Shown piece by piece: positions 9,201-15,603 of a stretch of DNA of 45,493 bases (positions are counted from its first letter, which is position 1; each line of letters begins with the position of its first letter). Source of the stretch: Prosthecobacter sp. (GTDB lineage: Bacteria > Verrucomicrobiota > Verrucomicrobiia > Verrucomicrobiales > Verrucomicrobiaceae); NCBI GenBank assembly GCA_021733925.1, contig JAIPJY010000055.1:1-45493 (forward strand). The letters run 5' to 3'. The position numbers were made by a program, and so were the translations under genes. The notes below the pieces were generated by a model. The model was not told the origin of the DNA and ran no database searches. It was given only the letters and a program-made list of their open reading frames with translations.

Positions 9201-10274
9201 GTTTGGCAGAATAATCCGGTGGTCGATCGAGTAGCGGCCATGGGTGCGGATGGCCTCGCTGACTGCCAGGCGGATCATTGCGCGGTCGTCAGGATGAACC
9301 GCATCAAAGAATTTCTCATTCGTGGTTTCGATGCCTCCCACTTCATGACCAAAGATGCGGAAAACCTCGTCAGACCAGCGCAAGGCGTTGTTTCCAGACT
9401 CCTCCAGGACCGTCAAATCAAGCTCCCAGCTGCCGAAATGTGAAATGCGCTGGGCCGCCGCCATGGTGGCCTCACTTTGCCGCAGGCGTTCCTCCACTTT
9501 TTTCCTCTCGGAAATATCACGGGCCACACTGAGCATCGAAATCACCCGGCCCTCGGAATCACGCAGGGGAACCGAATGCATTTCAATCCAGGACAGCGTG
9601 CCTTTGAGGCCAATAACGCGGAAAATCTGATGCCCCGGTTCGCCCCCAATGACCTGGCAATGATGCTGCTGAAGTTTTTCCCGGTCATCCGGATGCACCA
9701 GATCAACAATCTGTCCCCCCTTGACCTCAGCCAGTGACCCAGCTTCGATGATTTTCAGGCCCGCAGAGTTCATTTCCTGAAGCCTCCCATCGCAATCGAC
9801 GATTTTCACGCACTCGGGTTCGAGATCAACAATGGCCCGCCCTTGCGCTTCCCGGTGGCGCAGCTCCAGCTCCGCCAGCCTGCGAGAGGTGATGTCGATG
9901 CAGGTGATGAGCGCACCTGCGCTGCCATCCACCGGCAGCGGAATGATCGTGATTTCGATCCAGCACCTTGCATTGGAGTCTGACAGGCAAGATTCGATCC
10001 GGGCACCCGCCGATTGCTGATTCAACACCTCCTTCAGAGCTTGAGCCCATCTTGCCGCCCCTTCAAAACGGGGTTCGCACTCCATGGCAAAGAAATCAAA
10101 ACAGCTGCCCTTGCTCTCCGGCAGACGCAGATCCTGGCCAAAAACCTCCGCAAAGCGAACCCGCCCGCCACTCACCGCATGAATGATTCCATGGTTGTCC
10201 ACCATAATGACGAGGCTGCCGGCGAGGAGTTGCTCCTGCACATTCAGCGCCAAATCTGACAACTCAGACTTCAT
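6273..10274 (-). CDS. Multi-PAS/GAF hybrid histidine kinase
   Basis: This is a large soluble hybrid sensor kinase, 1333 residues from the ATG at 10274. Approximate order: PAS (5-105), PAS (140-260), PAS (268-394), PAS (405-520), PAS (524-648), GAF (660-825), PAS (835-950), HisKA (955-1020), HATPase_c (1060-1190), receiver (1211-1330). The fifth PAS has the RFLQGPATD motif seen in many PAS/LOV-like domains, but I see no LOV NCRFLQ cysteine. The kinase core is intact: His973 in IAHDLNNVLTPI, N-box NLCVNARDAMPAGG, and G2 GKGTGLGLSTALAIM. The receiver Asp1265 is in LTDMRMPVMDG. The core is very like that of the neighbour ending at 6260, so they look like paralogues. An in-frame ATG at 10352 would add 26 Gly-rich residues; neither start has a clear RBS. 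Confidence 0.88.
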   Translation of the reverse strand: MKSELSDLALNVQEQLLAGSLVIMVDNHGIIHAVSGGRVRFAEVFGQDLRLPESKGSCFDFFAMECEPRFEGAARWAQALKEVLNQQSAGARIESCLSDSNARCWIEITIIPLPVDGSAGALITCIDITSRRLAELELRHREAQGRAIVDLEPECVKIVDCDGRLQEMNSAGLKIIEAGSLAEVKGGQIVDLVHPDDREKLQQHHCQVIGGEPGHQIFRVIGLKGTLSWIEMHSVPLRDSEGRVISMLSVARDISERKKVEERLRQSEATMAAAQRISHFGSWELDLTVLEESGNNALRWSDEVFRIFGHEVGGIETTNEKFFDAVHPDDRAMIRLAVSEAIRTHGRYSIDHRIILPNGEVRHIHEDAQIFLDERTGQPLRMVGTAHDITERKLAEDAIKASELRFRHAFTNASVGFAITDMSGVILHINKHYCHIIGYAENEMIGRSFAAVTHPDDVARKQDLNQRLMDGEINDFIVEKRYLCKNGKVAWVENSVSAIRDESGVALSMVVLCKDITKSRHNQEQLRLLEACVAHLNDIVLITEPEPLDEPGPRIVFVNDAFTRQTGYSREEALGSSPRFLQGPATDQFALGRMHAALAQGLPCKEELINYKKDGSAFSVEIDVVPIADLNGQATHFVAVQRDVTARKEAADRLWKSNLRYERQHVALARMIRGGVMQAVHLESAFRLITEEIAHAMDVERVSIWRYDQNRSSIICQMLFEAGARRHSSGLELHGEDYPAYFRAMAQNDTIAADDARLDPRTCEFTENYLSPLGITSMLDAPLHVGGVLAGVLCQEHVGPVRPWLPEEKSFATSMANFISLVLAQWERREAEDMLRQQASLLDKANDAILVRDLDHHITYWNKSAETLYGWTAEEAKGRKVSELLYADDAQFIEKNGNVLTDGEWAGEIQQVTKTGEMVTVEGRWTLVRDGEGRPKCVLAINTNITEQKRLEDQILRSQRMESIGTLAGGIAHDLNNVLTPIMMSVDLLNLRIKDEVCRETLGMIASSARRGADMLNQVLSFARGMEGQKTPLKISRLLQDLARIVGDTFPKNIHLRLQDELRDIDVVSGDPTQIHQVLLNLCVNARDAMPAGGTLTISAAHILIDAQYAAMNIEAREGPHILISVEDDGMGIASEMLPKIFDPFFTTKEMGKGTGLGLSTALAIMKSHGGFIRVYSELGHGSSFHVYLPAQPTQVLEPPVVEEQVLPRGNQELVLLVDDEAAVREITRQTLEAYGYRVLLAADGVEAVTLYSKHQQDIALVLTDMRMPVMDGSTTIQVLMKMNPQICIIAASGINSNSGIAKAAGAGVRQFLPKPYTAETILRALHQALNEH

Positions 10275-10781
10275 GATTGTAGGGCACCCAAACCCGCCAC
10301 CTCCATAGGGTATGATTTCGCTCTCACCACTGGGCAGATAATACGTGGGCATTTCTTACGCCAGAGAGGTCTATGCGCAAAGAAAGACATGTTGGGAACA
10401 CAACGGCCAGGAGGAGTGCAACCTTGGAAGCGATTTGCCTTTGTAAGCAACACAAAGGCAATAAAATAAGGAGGTAACCATGCTGTTCCTTCGGTCATCG
10501 ACGGGTGCGGTCAAGATACTGTACGCGCCAAATAATTCAGGACCGACATTTTGAAAAAAAAATCCATGCCTACTATGCAGGCTGGAGGAATTTACCAGCT
10601 TCTTTATTTGCAGGTCCCGGCTGCCTCTATTTTCGCCCAATGCAACCCCGTTTCACTGTGACTGGCCTCTCGTGCATGGCCAAAAGTACCCCGCTTTGCA
10701 AAGGAGGACGATTTCTTCGTGTGGATATCGGGAAATCCGCAGCGCCGTTTCGATGCGGGCCTCCCTGAGCCGCCCGTCTTC
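10275..10781. other. Intergenic region with a candidate small ORF and weak terminator
   Basis: About 500 bp (430 bp if the 10352 start is used) lies between the 5' end of one minus-strand kinase gene and the 3' end of the next. It must hold the promoter of the gene starting at 10274. It also contains a 24-codon plus-strand ORF with an unusually good Shine-Dalgarno (listed separately). GCCT-7 nt-AGGC at 10568-10582 is followed on the minus strand by nine T (10562-10554). This is a weak terminator candidate for the 10782-12590 gene. A second AAGGAGG occurs at about 10701-10707 with no convincing ORF after it. Confidence 0.4.
10480..10554 (+). CDS. Candidate 24-residue small ORF with perfect Shine-Dalgarno
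   Basis: The ATG at 10480 sits 4 nt after AAGGAGGT (10468-10475), the strongest ribosome-binding site I noticed in the window, where most genes have none. It opens 24 codons ending in TGA at 10552-10554. The peptide begins MLFLRSSTGAVK and ends NNSGPTF. It resembles no family known to me. It could be a leader peptide, a small regulator, or chance. It is antisense to nothing annotated and lies in the gap between two kinase genes. Confidence 0.3.
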   Translation: MLFLRSSTGAVKILYAPNNSGPTF

Positions 10782-12590
10782 TTACAGCCTCGCCGGCTGC
10801 AGCAGGGCCTGGCCCACGATGTTGAGCAGCTCGACCATTCCGAAGGGCTTTGGTAGAAAATTTTCGCCGGCCTTCAGCTCCTTCGCGTTGCTCAGCGTGG
10901 TTGGAGAGTAGCCACAGGTGAAAATGACCGGGAGCGTGGGGTCTTCGGCGGCAAGAGCTTTTTCCAGATCGAAACCGCTGACACCACCGGGCAGCTTGAC
11001 GTCAATGAGCGCGAGTTTGATGACTGACGACTTCTCACGCCAGATGGCCCAGGCTTCATTGGCATCTGCCGCAGTCAGCACCTTGTGCCCCTGGCTGGTG
11101 AGCACATATTCCATCACCTGCCGCACGGAATCCTCATCATCAACGATCAGAATGGTTGATGCCTCGTCCGCAGTGTTGTTGCTCAGGAGTTTTTTCTCCG
11201 GCGTGGCGGGTGTGGGCGCGGTTCCGCTGGCGACTGGCAGGTAAATGGAGAACTCCGTGCCGACTTCCAAGACACTCCTGCCGTCGATCCAGCCACCTTG
11301 CATGCGCACCAACCCCTGCACCAGAAACAAAGCGATGTCCGCACCACCTGGTTGATCCGAAGAAAGCTTGGATGAGTCAAACAGACCTGCCAGCTCGGCG
11401 GGGCTCAACCCCTTGCCGGTGTCAGCAATCGTCATGACAACATATTCTCCAGGTTTTGCCTCCGCATGCAGCTGGCAGGCTGCCGCAGCGTCCGGTATGA
11501 GCATGGGTCTGGTTTGAATCATTAATCTGCCTCCCGTCGGCATGGATTCACGTGCATGGATGAGGAGATTAAAAAGGATCTGCTCCAAGGCGGCCTGATC
11601 TGCCATGACACTAGGCAGATCCGGGTTATGGCTGATCTGGATGGCGATCTGCTCTCCCATCGCTTTCTGCAGCATTGCGGCCTGGCCATCAATGATCTGA
11701 GCGAGATGCAGAGGAGTCGGCTGAAGATATTCGCGCCTGTTGAATGACACAAACTGTGAGGTGACGCCCGCCGCACGCTGCGTGGCGAGGATGAGTTCTC
11801 TTAAAGCAGAGGTCGGCAGCACACTTGAGCCCGTGCCATTCTGGTTGAGCTGCGCAACTTCAAGATTGCCTTGAATCACGGTCAGGTAGTTGTTAAAAAA
11901 GTGCGCCATCGCATCGGCGAAACGTCCCACGGTTTCCAGTCGCTGGTTCCGGCACAACTGGTCCTCCAACTGCTTGCGGTGGTCCTGCTCAAGCCGGAGC
12001 CGGTTGCTGACGTCTTCGAATCGGGAGGTCACCTCGAGCAGCTGAGCATTCAGGCTGAGATTGCGATGTGAGGTTTGATTCTCAGCACCGTGCTTGACCG
12101 TGAGGGTGCGAATGAGCTGGGTGATCTCAAAGGGAACCAGCCTGAACTTGAAGACTAGAAGATGCGGATTGGACCCCAGGTCGATCGGGATCTGTTCGAA
12201 TGATTCCAGCTGGGAAACAGCATGCAGCACGATGTGCAAGTCGCGCTGGGACTGCCACAAGCGATTGATGATATACCGATAATCTTTCCCGTAAAAAAGG
12301 CGACCATCCATAATTACCAAGGAGAATGGTTTGTGCCCTTGCGCCGCAGCTTCCACCAACCCCAAGGCTTCCTTCTCATTGGCAGTGCAGACAACGTCGG
12401 GGGCGGAAGCTGCAGCTCTAGCTTTGTTGCTGCCATGCTCAATACCCAGCGAAGCAGAGGAACTGCCACTATGGCTCATGTTCTGTAGTGCGTGGGAAAT
12501 ATGCAGATCCTCATTCAAGGAACGCTCTTCGGTCACAATCAGAATTCGACTGCAGGCACTAAGGTTGTGCTGAATGGTATTTAGATACAT
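10782..12590 (-). CDS. REC-kinase-REC hybrid with degenerate ATP-binding site
   Basis: This 602-residue soluble protein has an N-terminal divergent receiver-like domain (about 10-180), a short coiled coil (185-215), HisKA (220-290), HATPase (325-455) and a C-terminal receiver (478-598). The N-domain keeps LVIMDGRLF at the phospho-acceptor strand and LLVFKF near the Lys strand, matching a REC family that often precedes kinases. The H-box is His230 in MAHFFNNYLTVI (usually HDFNN). The N-box Asn is His345 (NLLIHARESMPTGG). G1 DTGKGL is intact, but G2 (GGADIALFLV) is poor. The C-terminal receiver has VDDED, Asp530 in LIDVKLPGG and Lys in PKPF. Kinase activity is doubtful. It is transcribed divergently from the kinase/NarL pair at 12765. 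Confidence 0.85.
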   Translation of the reverse strand: MYLNTIQHNLSACSRILIVTEERSLNEDLHISHALQNMSHSGSSSASLGIEHGSNKARAAASAPDVVCTANEKEALGLVEAAAQGHKPFSLVIMDGRLFYGKDYRYIINRLWQSQRDLHIVLHAVSQLESFEQIPIDLGSNPHLLVFKFRLVPFEITQLIRTLTVKHGAENQTSHRNLSLNAQLLEVTSRFEDVSNRLRLEQDHRKQLEDQLCRNQRLETVGRFADAMAHFFNNYLTVIQGNLEVAQLNQNGTGSSVLPTSALRELILATQRAAGVTSQFVSFNRREYLQPTPLHLAQIIDGQAAMLQKAMGEQIAIQISHNPDLPSVMADQAALEQILFNLLIHARESMPTGGRLMIQTRPMLIPDAAAACQLHAEAKPGEYVVMTIADTGKGLSPAELAGLFDSSKLSSDQPGGADIALFLVQGLVRMQGGWIDGRSVLEVGTEFSIYLPVASGTAPTPATPEKKLLSNNTADEASTILIVDDEDSVRQVMEYVLTSQGHKVLTAADANEAWAIWREKSSVIKLALIDVKLPGGVSGFDLEKALAAEDPTLPVIFTCGYSPTTLSNAKELKAGENFLPKPFGMVELLNIVGQALLQPARL

Positions 12591-12764
12591 GTGCCGAATA
12601 TTAGCCTCAAATTGTTATAATATTAATAAAAATAGATTTATTTTAACAAAAAGTTAGACCAGCCAGAGATTTCTGTGAAATGGCGTTACGATGTCAATTT
12701 AGGTTGCACCTAAATAATGAATCAACATTTAGGTACTAAGCACGGCGGAATATGGTTCTTCTAA
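12591..12764. promoter_or_regulatory. AT-rich divergent promoter with three ATTTAGGT half-sites
   Basis: This AT-rich gap lies between divergent signalling genes. It contains the perfect palindrome ATTTAGGT-TGC-ACCTAAAT at 12697-12715 and a third, direct ATTTAGGT at 12727-12734, exactly 30 bp from the first. For the minus gene, TTGTTA (12649-12644) and TAATAT (12625-12620), 18 bp apart, fit a sigma-70 promoter. TATAAT also occurs on plus at 12616-12621. The palindrome and repeats are seen directly. That they bind a regulator, perhaps the NarL-type protein encoded at 13538, is inference. Confidence 0.5.
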
Positions 12765-13511
12765 ATGCAGCGACATAATAATTTAAATTATTTAGCCCCA
12801 CACATGCATCCAACCGCCCTTGAAATGGAAAAAAACTCAGCCGCAATGCTGCTACAGGCGCTGAGCAGTCTGTTAAAAGAAGAAGATGCTCAGAGAGTCG
12901 ATCTTGCGCATTTGCTGCACAAAGACATGGCCGGCGGCTTGGTGGCCTGCGCCTCGCTGGGTGAAATGATGCGGCACGAACTTGCCAACGGTTGCGACAC
13001 GGCGAGCGTCGGCAAATTGCTGAGCAGCCTGGATTCGACTCTGCGGCAAACGCTGCAACTGGTCCGCGACATGACGGAAAAGCAGTTTCCGCCCGTTTTG
13101 AAAGCCTTCGGACTGCATGTGGCGCTGCAGCAGCTGGTGCGCAATGTTGGCGAAAATTTTGCAGGCTCACTGGTGCTGCACATCAGCGGTGATGAGCCGT
13201 CATTCGATCTCACCAGCCGGCTCAATCTGTTTCGCATCATGCAGGCACTGCTGAAACATTGCGTGCGATTTGCCAACACTTCATGGGTCGAGGTGACCTG
13301 CCGGGCGTCTGCTGAGAAGCTGGAAATCACCATTGATCACGATGGCGGTGACAGCATCTGGAAGGAGACGGGGGCCGGATCAGAAATGGCCGTCATCGAA
13401 GCCAGATGTGCTCTGCTGGGATCCCGCATGCAGGTCATGGGGGCCGGTCCCGGCGGCAGTTCACGCCTTTGCCTGATGGCGCTGCCATCAGCCCCGCAGT
13501 CCGCAGCATAA
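12765..13511 (+). CDS. Small sensor kinase-like protein, NarL-system type (HisKA_3-like)
   Basis: This soluble protein of up to 248 residues pairs with the NarL-type regulator 26 nt downstream. The segment LLHKDMAGGL (His52) matches the HDxxGQ/GG box of HisKA_3 kinases, followed by a helical dimerisation region to about 115 and an HATPase-like domain (about 140-245) with FRIMQALLK, DHDGGD and a Gly-rich GAGPGGSSRL end. The N-box Asn residues are replaced (LLKH instead of LTNN/LNN), so ATP binding through Mg may be impaired. No sensor domain is seen. The start is uncertain: the first 13 codons are very AT-rich and contain a 16-bp palindrome, so ATG 12804 or 12825 may be the real start. Confidence 0.72.
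   Translation: MQRHNNLNYLAPHMHPTALEMEKNSAAMLLQALSSLLKEEDAQRVDLAHLLHKDMAGGLVACASLGEMMRHELANGCDTASVGKLLSSLDSTLRQTLQLVRDMTEKQFPPVLKAFGLHVALQQLVRNVGENFAGSLVLHISGDEPSFDLTSRLNLFRIMQALLKHCVRFANTSWVEVTCRASAEKLEITIDHDGGDSIWKETGAGSEMAVIEARCALLGSRMQVMGAGPGGSSRLCLMALPSAPQSAA
12777..12792. repeat. 16-bp perfect palindrome
   Basis: AATAATTTAAATTATT is a perfect palindrome at the extreme 5' end of the called kinase gene. In a GC-rich genome this fits a promoter/operator better than coding sequence, and argues for a downstream start of that gene. Confidence 0.5.
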
Positions 13512-13537
13512 ACCTCTATCCGGTATTGAACACTCTC

Positions 13538-14185
13538 ATGCAATCTCCACCACCCTTCCGCATTCTAGTTGTCGATGATCATGCGCTGGTACGTGAGGCC
13601 TTCACCAGCATGCTGAAAGGGGAGTTTCCTCAGGCCACCGTGGTCTCCACGGGCACCTGTGCGGAGGCGATGGTTGAAGCCCGCCTGCACAATTATGAAA
13701 TCGCCTTGGTGGATATTGAGCTGGGGGACCGGTCGGGCATGGAACTGACCACGGAACTGCGCACACTGCCCACCCCGCCCAGAATCATCGCTGTTTCGAT
13801 GCATCAGGAGGAAACTTTTGTCTCACGTACCATGCAACTCGGAGCGCGCTCCTATGTGACCAAGGACGCCCCTCCGCATGAGCTGTTTGATGCGATTCGC
13901 TGCACCTTGGAGGGACGCAGCTACATTTCCAGAGAGCTTGCGCAAAACTTCGCCGACCGGTCCATCCGCAAAGGCTCCTCCGGGCAGGTGCATGAGAAAC
14001 TTTCCAACCGTGAGCTGGAAGTCCTCATGCAGCTGGCACGGGGCAAAAGCCTCAAACAGGTGGCGCTGGATCTCTCTCTCAGCCCGCGAACCGTCGCCGT
14101 GCACAAGCACAACCTGTGTCGCAAGACCGGGCTCAAAGGAACTGTCGAAATTCTCCGCTACTGCCAGTCCAACGGACTGGCTTAA
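13538..14185 (+). CDS. NarL/FixJ-family response regulator (REC-LuxR HTH)
   Basis: This is a 215-residue transcriptional regulator. The receiver (about 5-125) has VVDDH, phospho-acceptor Asp59 in LVDIELGDRSG, a Ser in AVSMH and Lys in VTKDAPP. A LuxR-type helix-turn-helix fills about 150-212: LSNRELEVLMQLARG then SLKQVALDLSLSPRTVAVHK, the usual NarL signature with minor changes. The frame is open upstream to 13406, but those codons overlap the kinase gene, and ATG 13538 gives the standard N-terminus. It follows the small kinase by 26 nt, so they form a two-component pair. Its targets may include the ATTTAGGT sites upstream of the pair or the FadL gene just downstream. Confidence 0.9.
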   Translation: MQSPPPFRILVVDDHALVREAFTSMLKGEFPQATVVSTGTCAEAMVEARLHNYEIALVDIELGDRSGMELTTELRTLPTPPRIIAVSMHQEETFVSRTMQLGARSYVTKDAPPHELFDAIRCTLEGRSYISRELAQNFADRSIRKGSSGQVHEKLSNRELEVLMQLARGKSLKQVALDLSLSPRTVAVHKHNLCRKTGLKGTVEILRYCQSNGLA

Positions 14186-14202
14186 CTCCACCCATACCAA
14201 CC

Positions 14203-15462
14203 ATGAAAAATCGAGTCGTCCATTTCATTCTCTCCCTGGGTTTGACCTCAGCAGCGGTGCAGGCATCCGAAACGTTCTCCGTGGTGCCTGATTCCGCCCA
14301 GGCGCTGGGCATCGTGGGCGGCAGGTATGCCAATCTGAGCGACGCTTCAGCCGTGCGGGTCGCACCGGCCAACATCTTGAAGATCGAAAAAAGCGAACTG
14401 CTGATCAACACGGCTCTTTGGCATGGTGACATTTACTTCACGCAAAATGGCGGGCAAGGGGTGCCGATGAACCGTCCGTGGGTGTTTCCCGCGAGCATGT
14501 ACTTTGTGCAGCCAGTCATTCCAGGCAGGTTGTCTTTCGGCCTCGGTGTCAGCACCCCCTATGGCATGGCCGCCTCCTATCCCAAAGGCATGGGCGGTGC
14601 CCTGCGCTATGCACTGCCCTATGAGGCGACTTTGCTGACGGTGGACATCACCCCGGCGGTGGCGGTGAAGATCACCGATGATCTCAGCTTTGCCGTCGGA
14701 CTCGACATCTTGTACGCCGACCTGACGCTGAAGCAGTTCTACTCCTGGAACAATATCATTCCCGGTTCGCCAGAAGGAGACATCAAGATACGCGGCCAAG
14801 GCTGGGGCATGGGCGCTTATGCCGGCATCAACTGGACCTTTGCCAAAAGACATCGTTTCGCAGTAATCGGACGGCTGCCAGTGAAGGTCAATCTCAGCGG
14901 TGATTTCAAAGCCTCCAACATTCCGCCAGCACTGGCGGGCACCTTCAGCCAGTCCAGCAGCTTTCAGTCCGACACAACCTTTCCGGGCTCCATCTCCGTC
15001 GGCTATGGGTTTGATGTGACGGACCGCTTCACTGTGGGTTTTGACTTCAAATGGGCCCAGAACTCATCCCATGATGATCTTCCCATCCTGATCGGCAACA
15101 ACCAGCCTCTGCTGGGGGGCTCGACCGGCAGCGTCTTTGGCTGGAGAAACTCCATCGATCTCGGGACCGGGATGTCGTATCAGCTGAATGAAAACTGGGC
15201 GCTGCGAGGTGGCTATCTCTTTTCAGAAAACTCCCAGCCGCAGAACAGCTACACTCCACTGGTCCCTGGCAATGACAGGCACGTCTTCAGCCTGGGTGTT
15301 GGCTGGCGGGGCAAAACGCGGGGGGTGGATCTCACTTATGCCTACGTTTACTACCCCACTCGCGTGATCAGCGGGGCCGCCTCCACTCCTGCCAACCAGT
15401 ACGATGGGAGCTACACCCATCAATGGCACGTGCTGTCTCTGAGTGTCACGCAGCGGTTTTAA
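14203..15462 (+). CDS. FadL/OmpP1-family outer-membrane lipid transporter
   Basis: This 419-residue outer-membrane protein has a signal peptide of about 22 residues ending VQA-SE. After it comes the FadL-family N-terminal pattern: an Ala/Gly-rich segment with SDASAVRVAPANI, equivalent to the DASAxFxNPAG motif that forms the hatch. The rest alternates short amphipathic strands with Gly/Asn/Ser loops and ends in Phe (VTQRF), typical of a beta-barrel. FadL proteins carry long-chain fatty acids and other hydrophobic molecules across the outer membrane. It starts 17 nt after the NarL-type regulator gene, so it is probably co-transcribed with the kinase pair, and it lies 141 bp before the PhcB-like methyltransferase. 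The likely substrate is a fatty acid or its methyl ester (inference). Confidence 0.85.
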   Translation: MKNRVVHFILSLGLTSAAVQASETFSVVPDSAQALGIVGGRYANLSDASAVRVAPANILKIEKSELLINTALWHGDIYFTQNGGQGVPMNRPWVFPASMYFVQPVIPGRLSFGLGVSTPYGMAASYPKGMGGALRYALPYEATLLTVDITPAVAVKITDDLSFAVGLDILYADLTLKQFYSWNNIIPGSPEGDIKIRGQGWGMGAYAGINWTFAKRHRFAVIGRLPVKVNLSGDFKASNIPPALAGTFSQSSSFQSDTTFPGSISVGYGFDVTDRFTVGFDFKWAQNSSHDDLPILIGNNQPLLGGSTGSVFGWRNSIDLGTGMSYQLNENWALRGGYLFSENSQPQNSYTPLVPGNDRHVFSLGVGWRGKTRGVDLTYAYVYYPTRVISGAASTPANQYDGSYTHQWHVLSLSVTQRF

Positions 15463-15603
15463 TTCAAAAAAATGACAGTATGCATATTTACCTCGCATGT
15501 CTCCACCACCACTGTGGTGCCATGCCAGAACGCGCGGCGATCTTTTTCAACAAGGCTTGTGTTGTCATCAAGGCGCTAACCGCTTTAGCAGAGGATTCGT
15601 AAC
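15463..15603 (+). promoter_or_regulatory. Intergenic region before the methyltransferase operon
   Basis: This 141-bp gap starts with an A-run (TTCAAAAAAATGACAG). It ends with the Shine-Dalgarno GAGGA at 15591-15595, 8 nt before the ATG at 15604. I see no strong hairpin terminator, so read-through from the FadL gene is possible, but a promoter may also lie here. Confidence 0.35.

Noticed and set aside
10505-10768. 87-codon plus-strand ORF
   Set aside because: It has no RBS at its start and no familiar sequence, and it overlaps the better-supported small ORF region; treated as chance.
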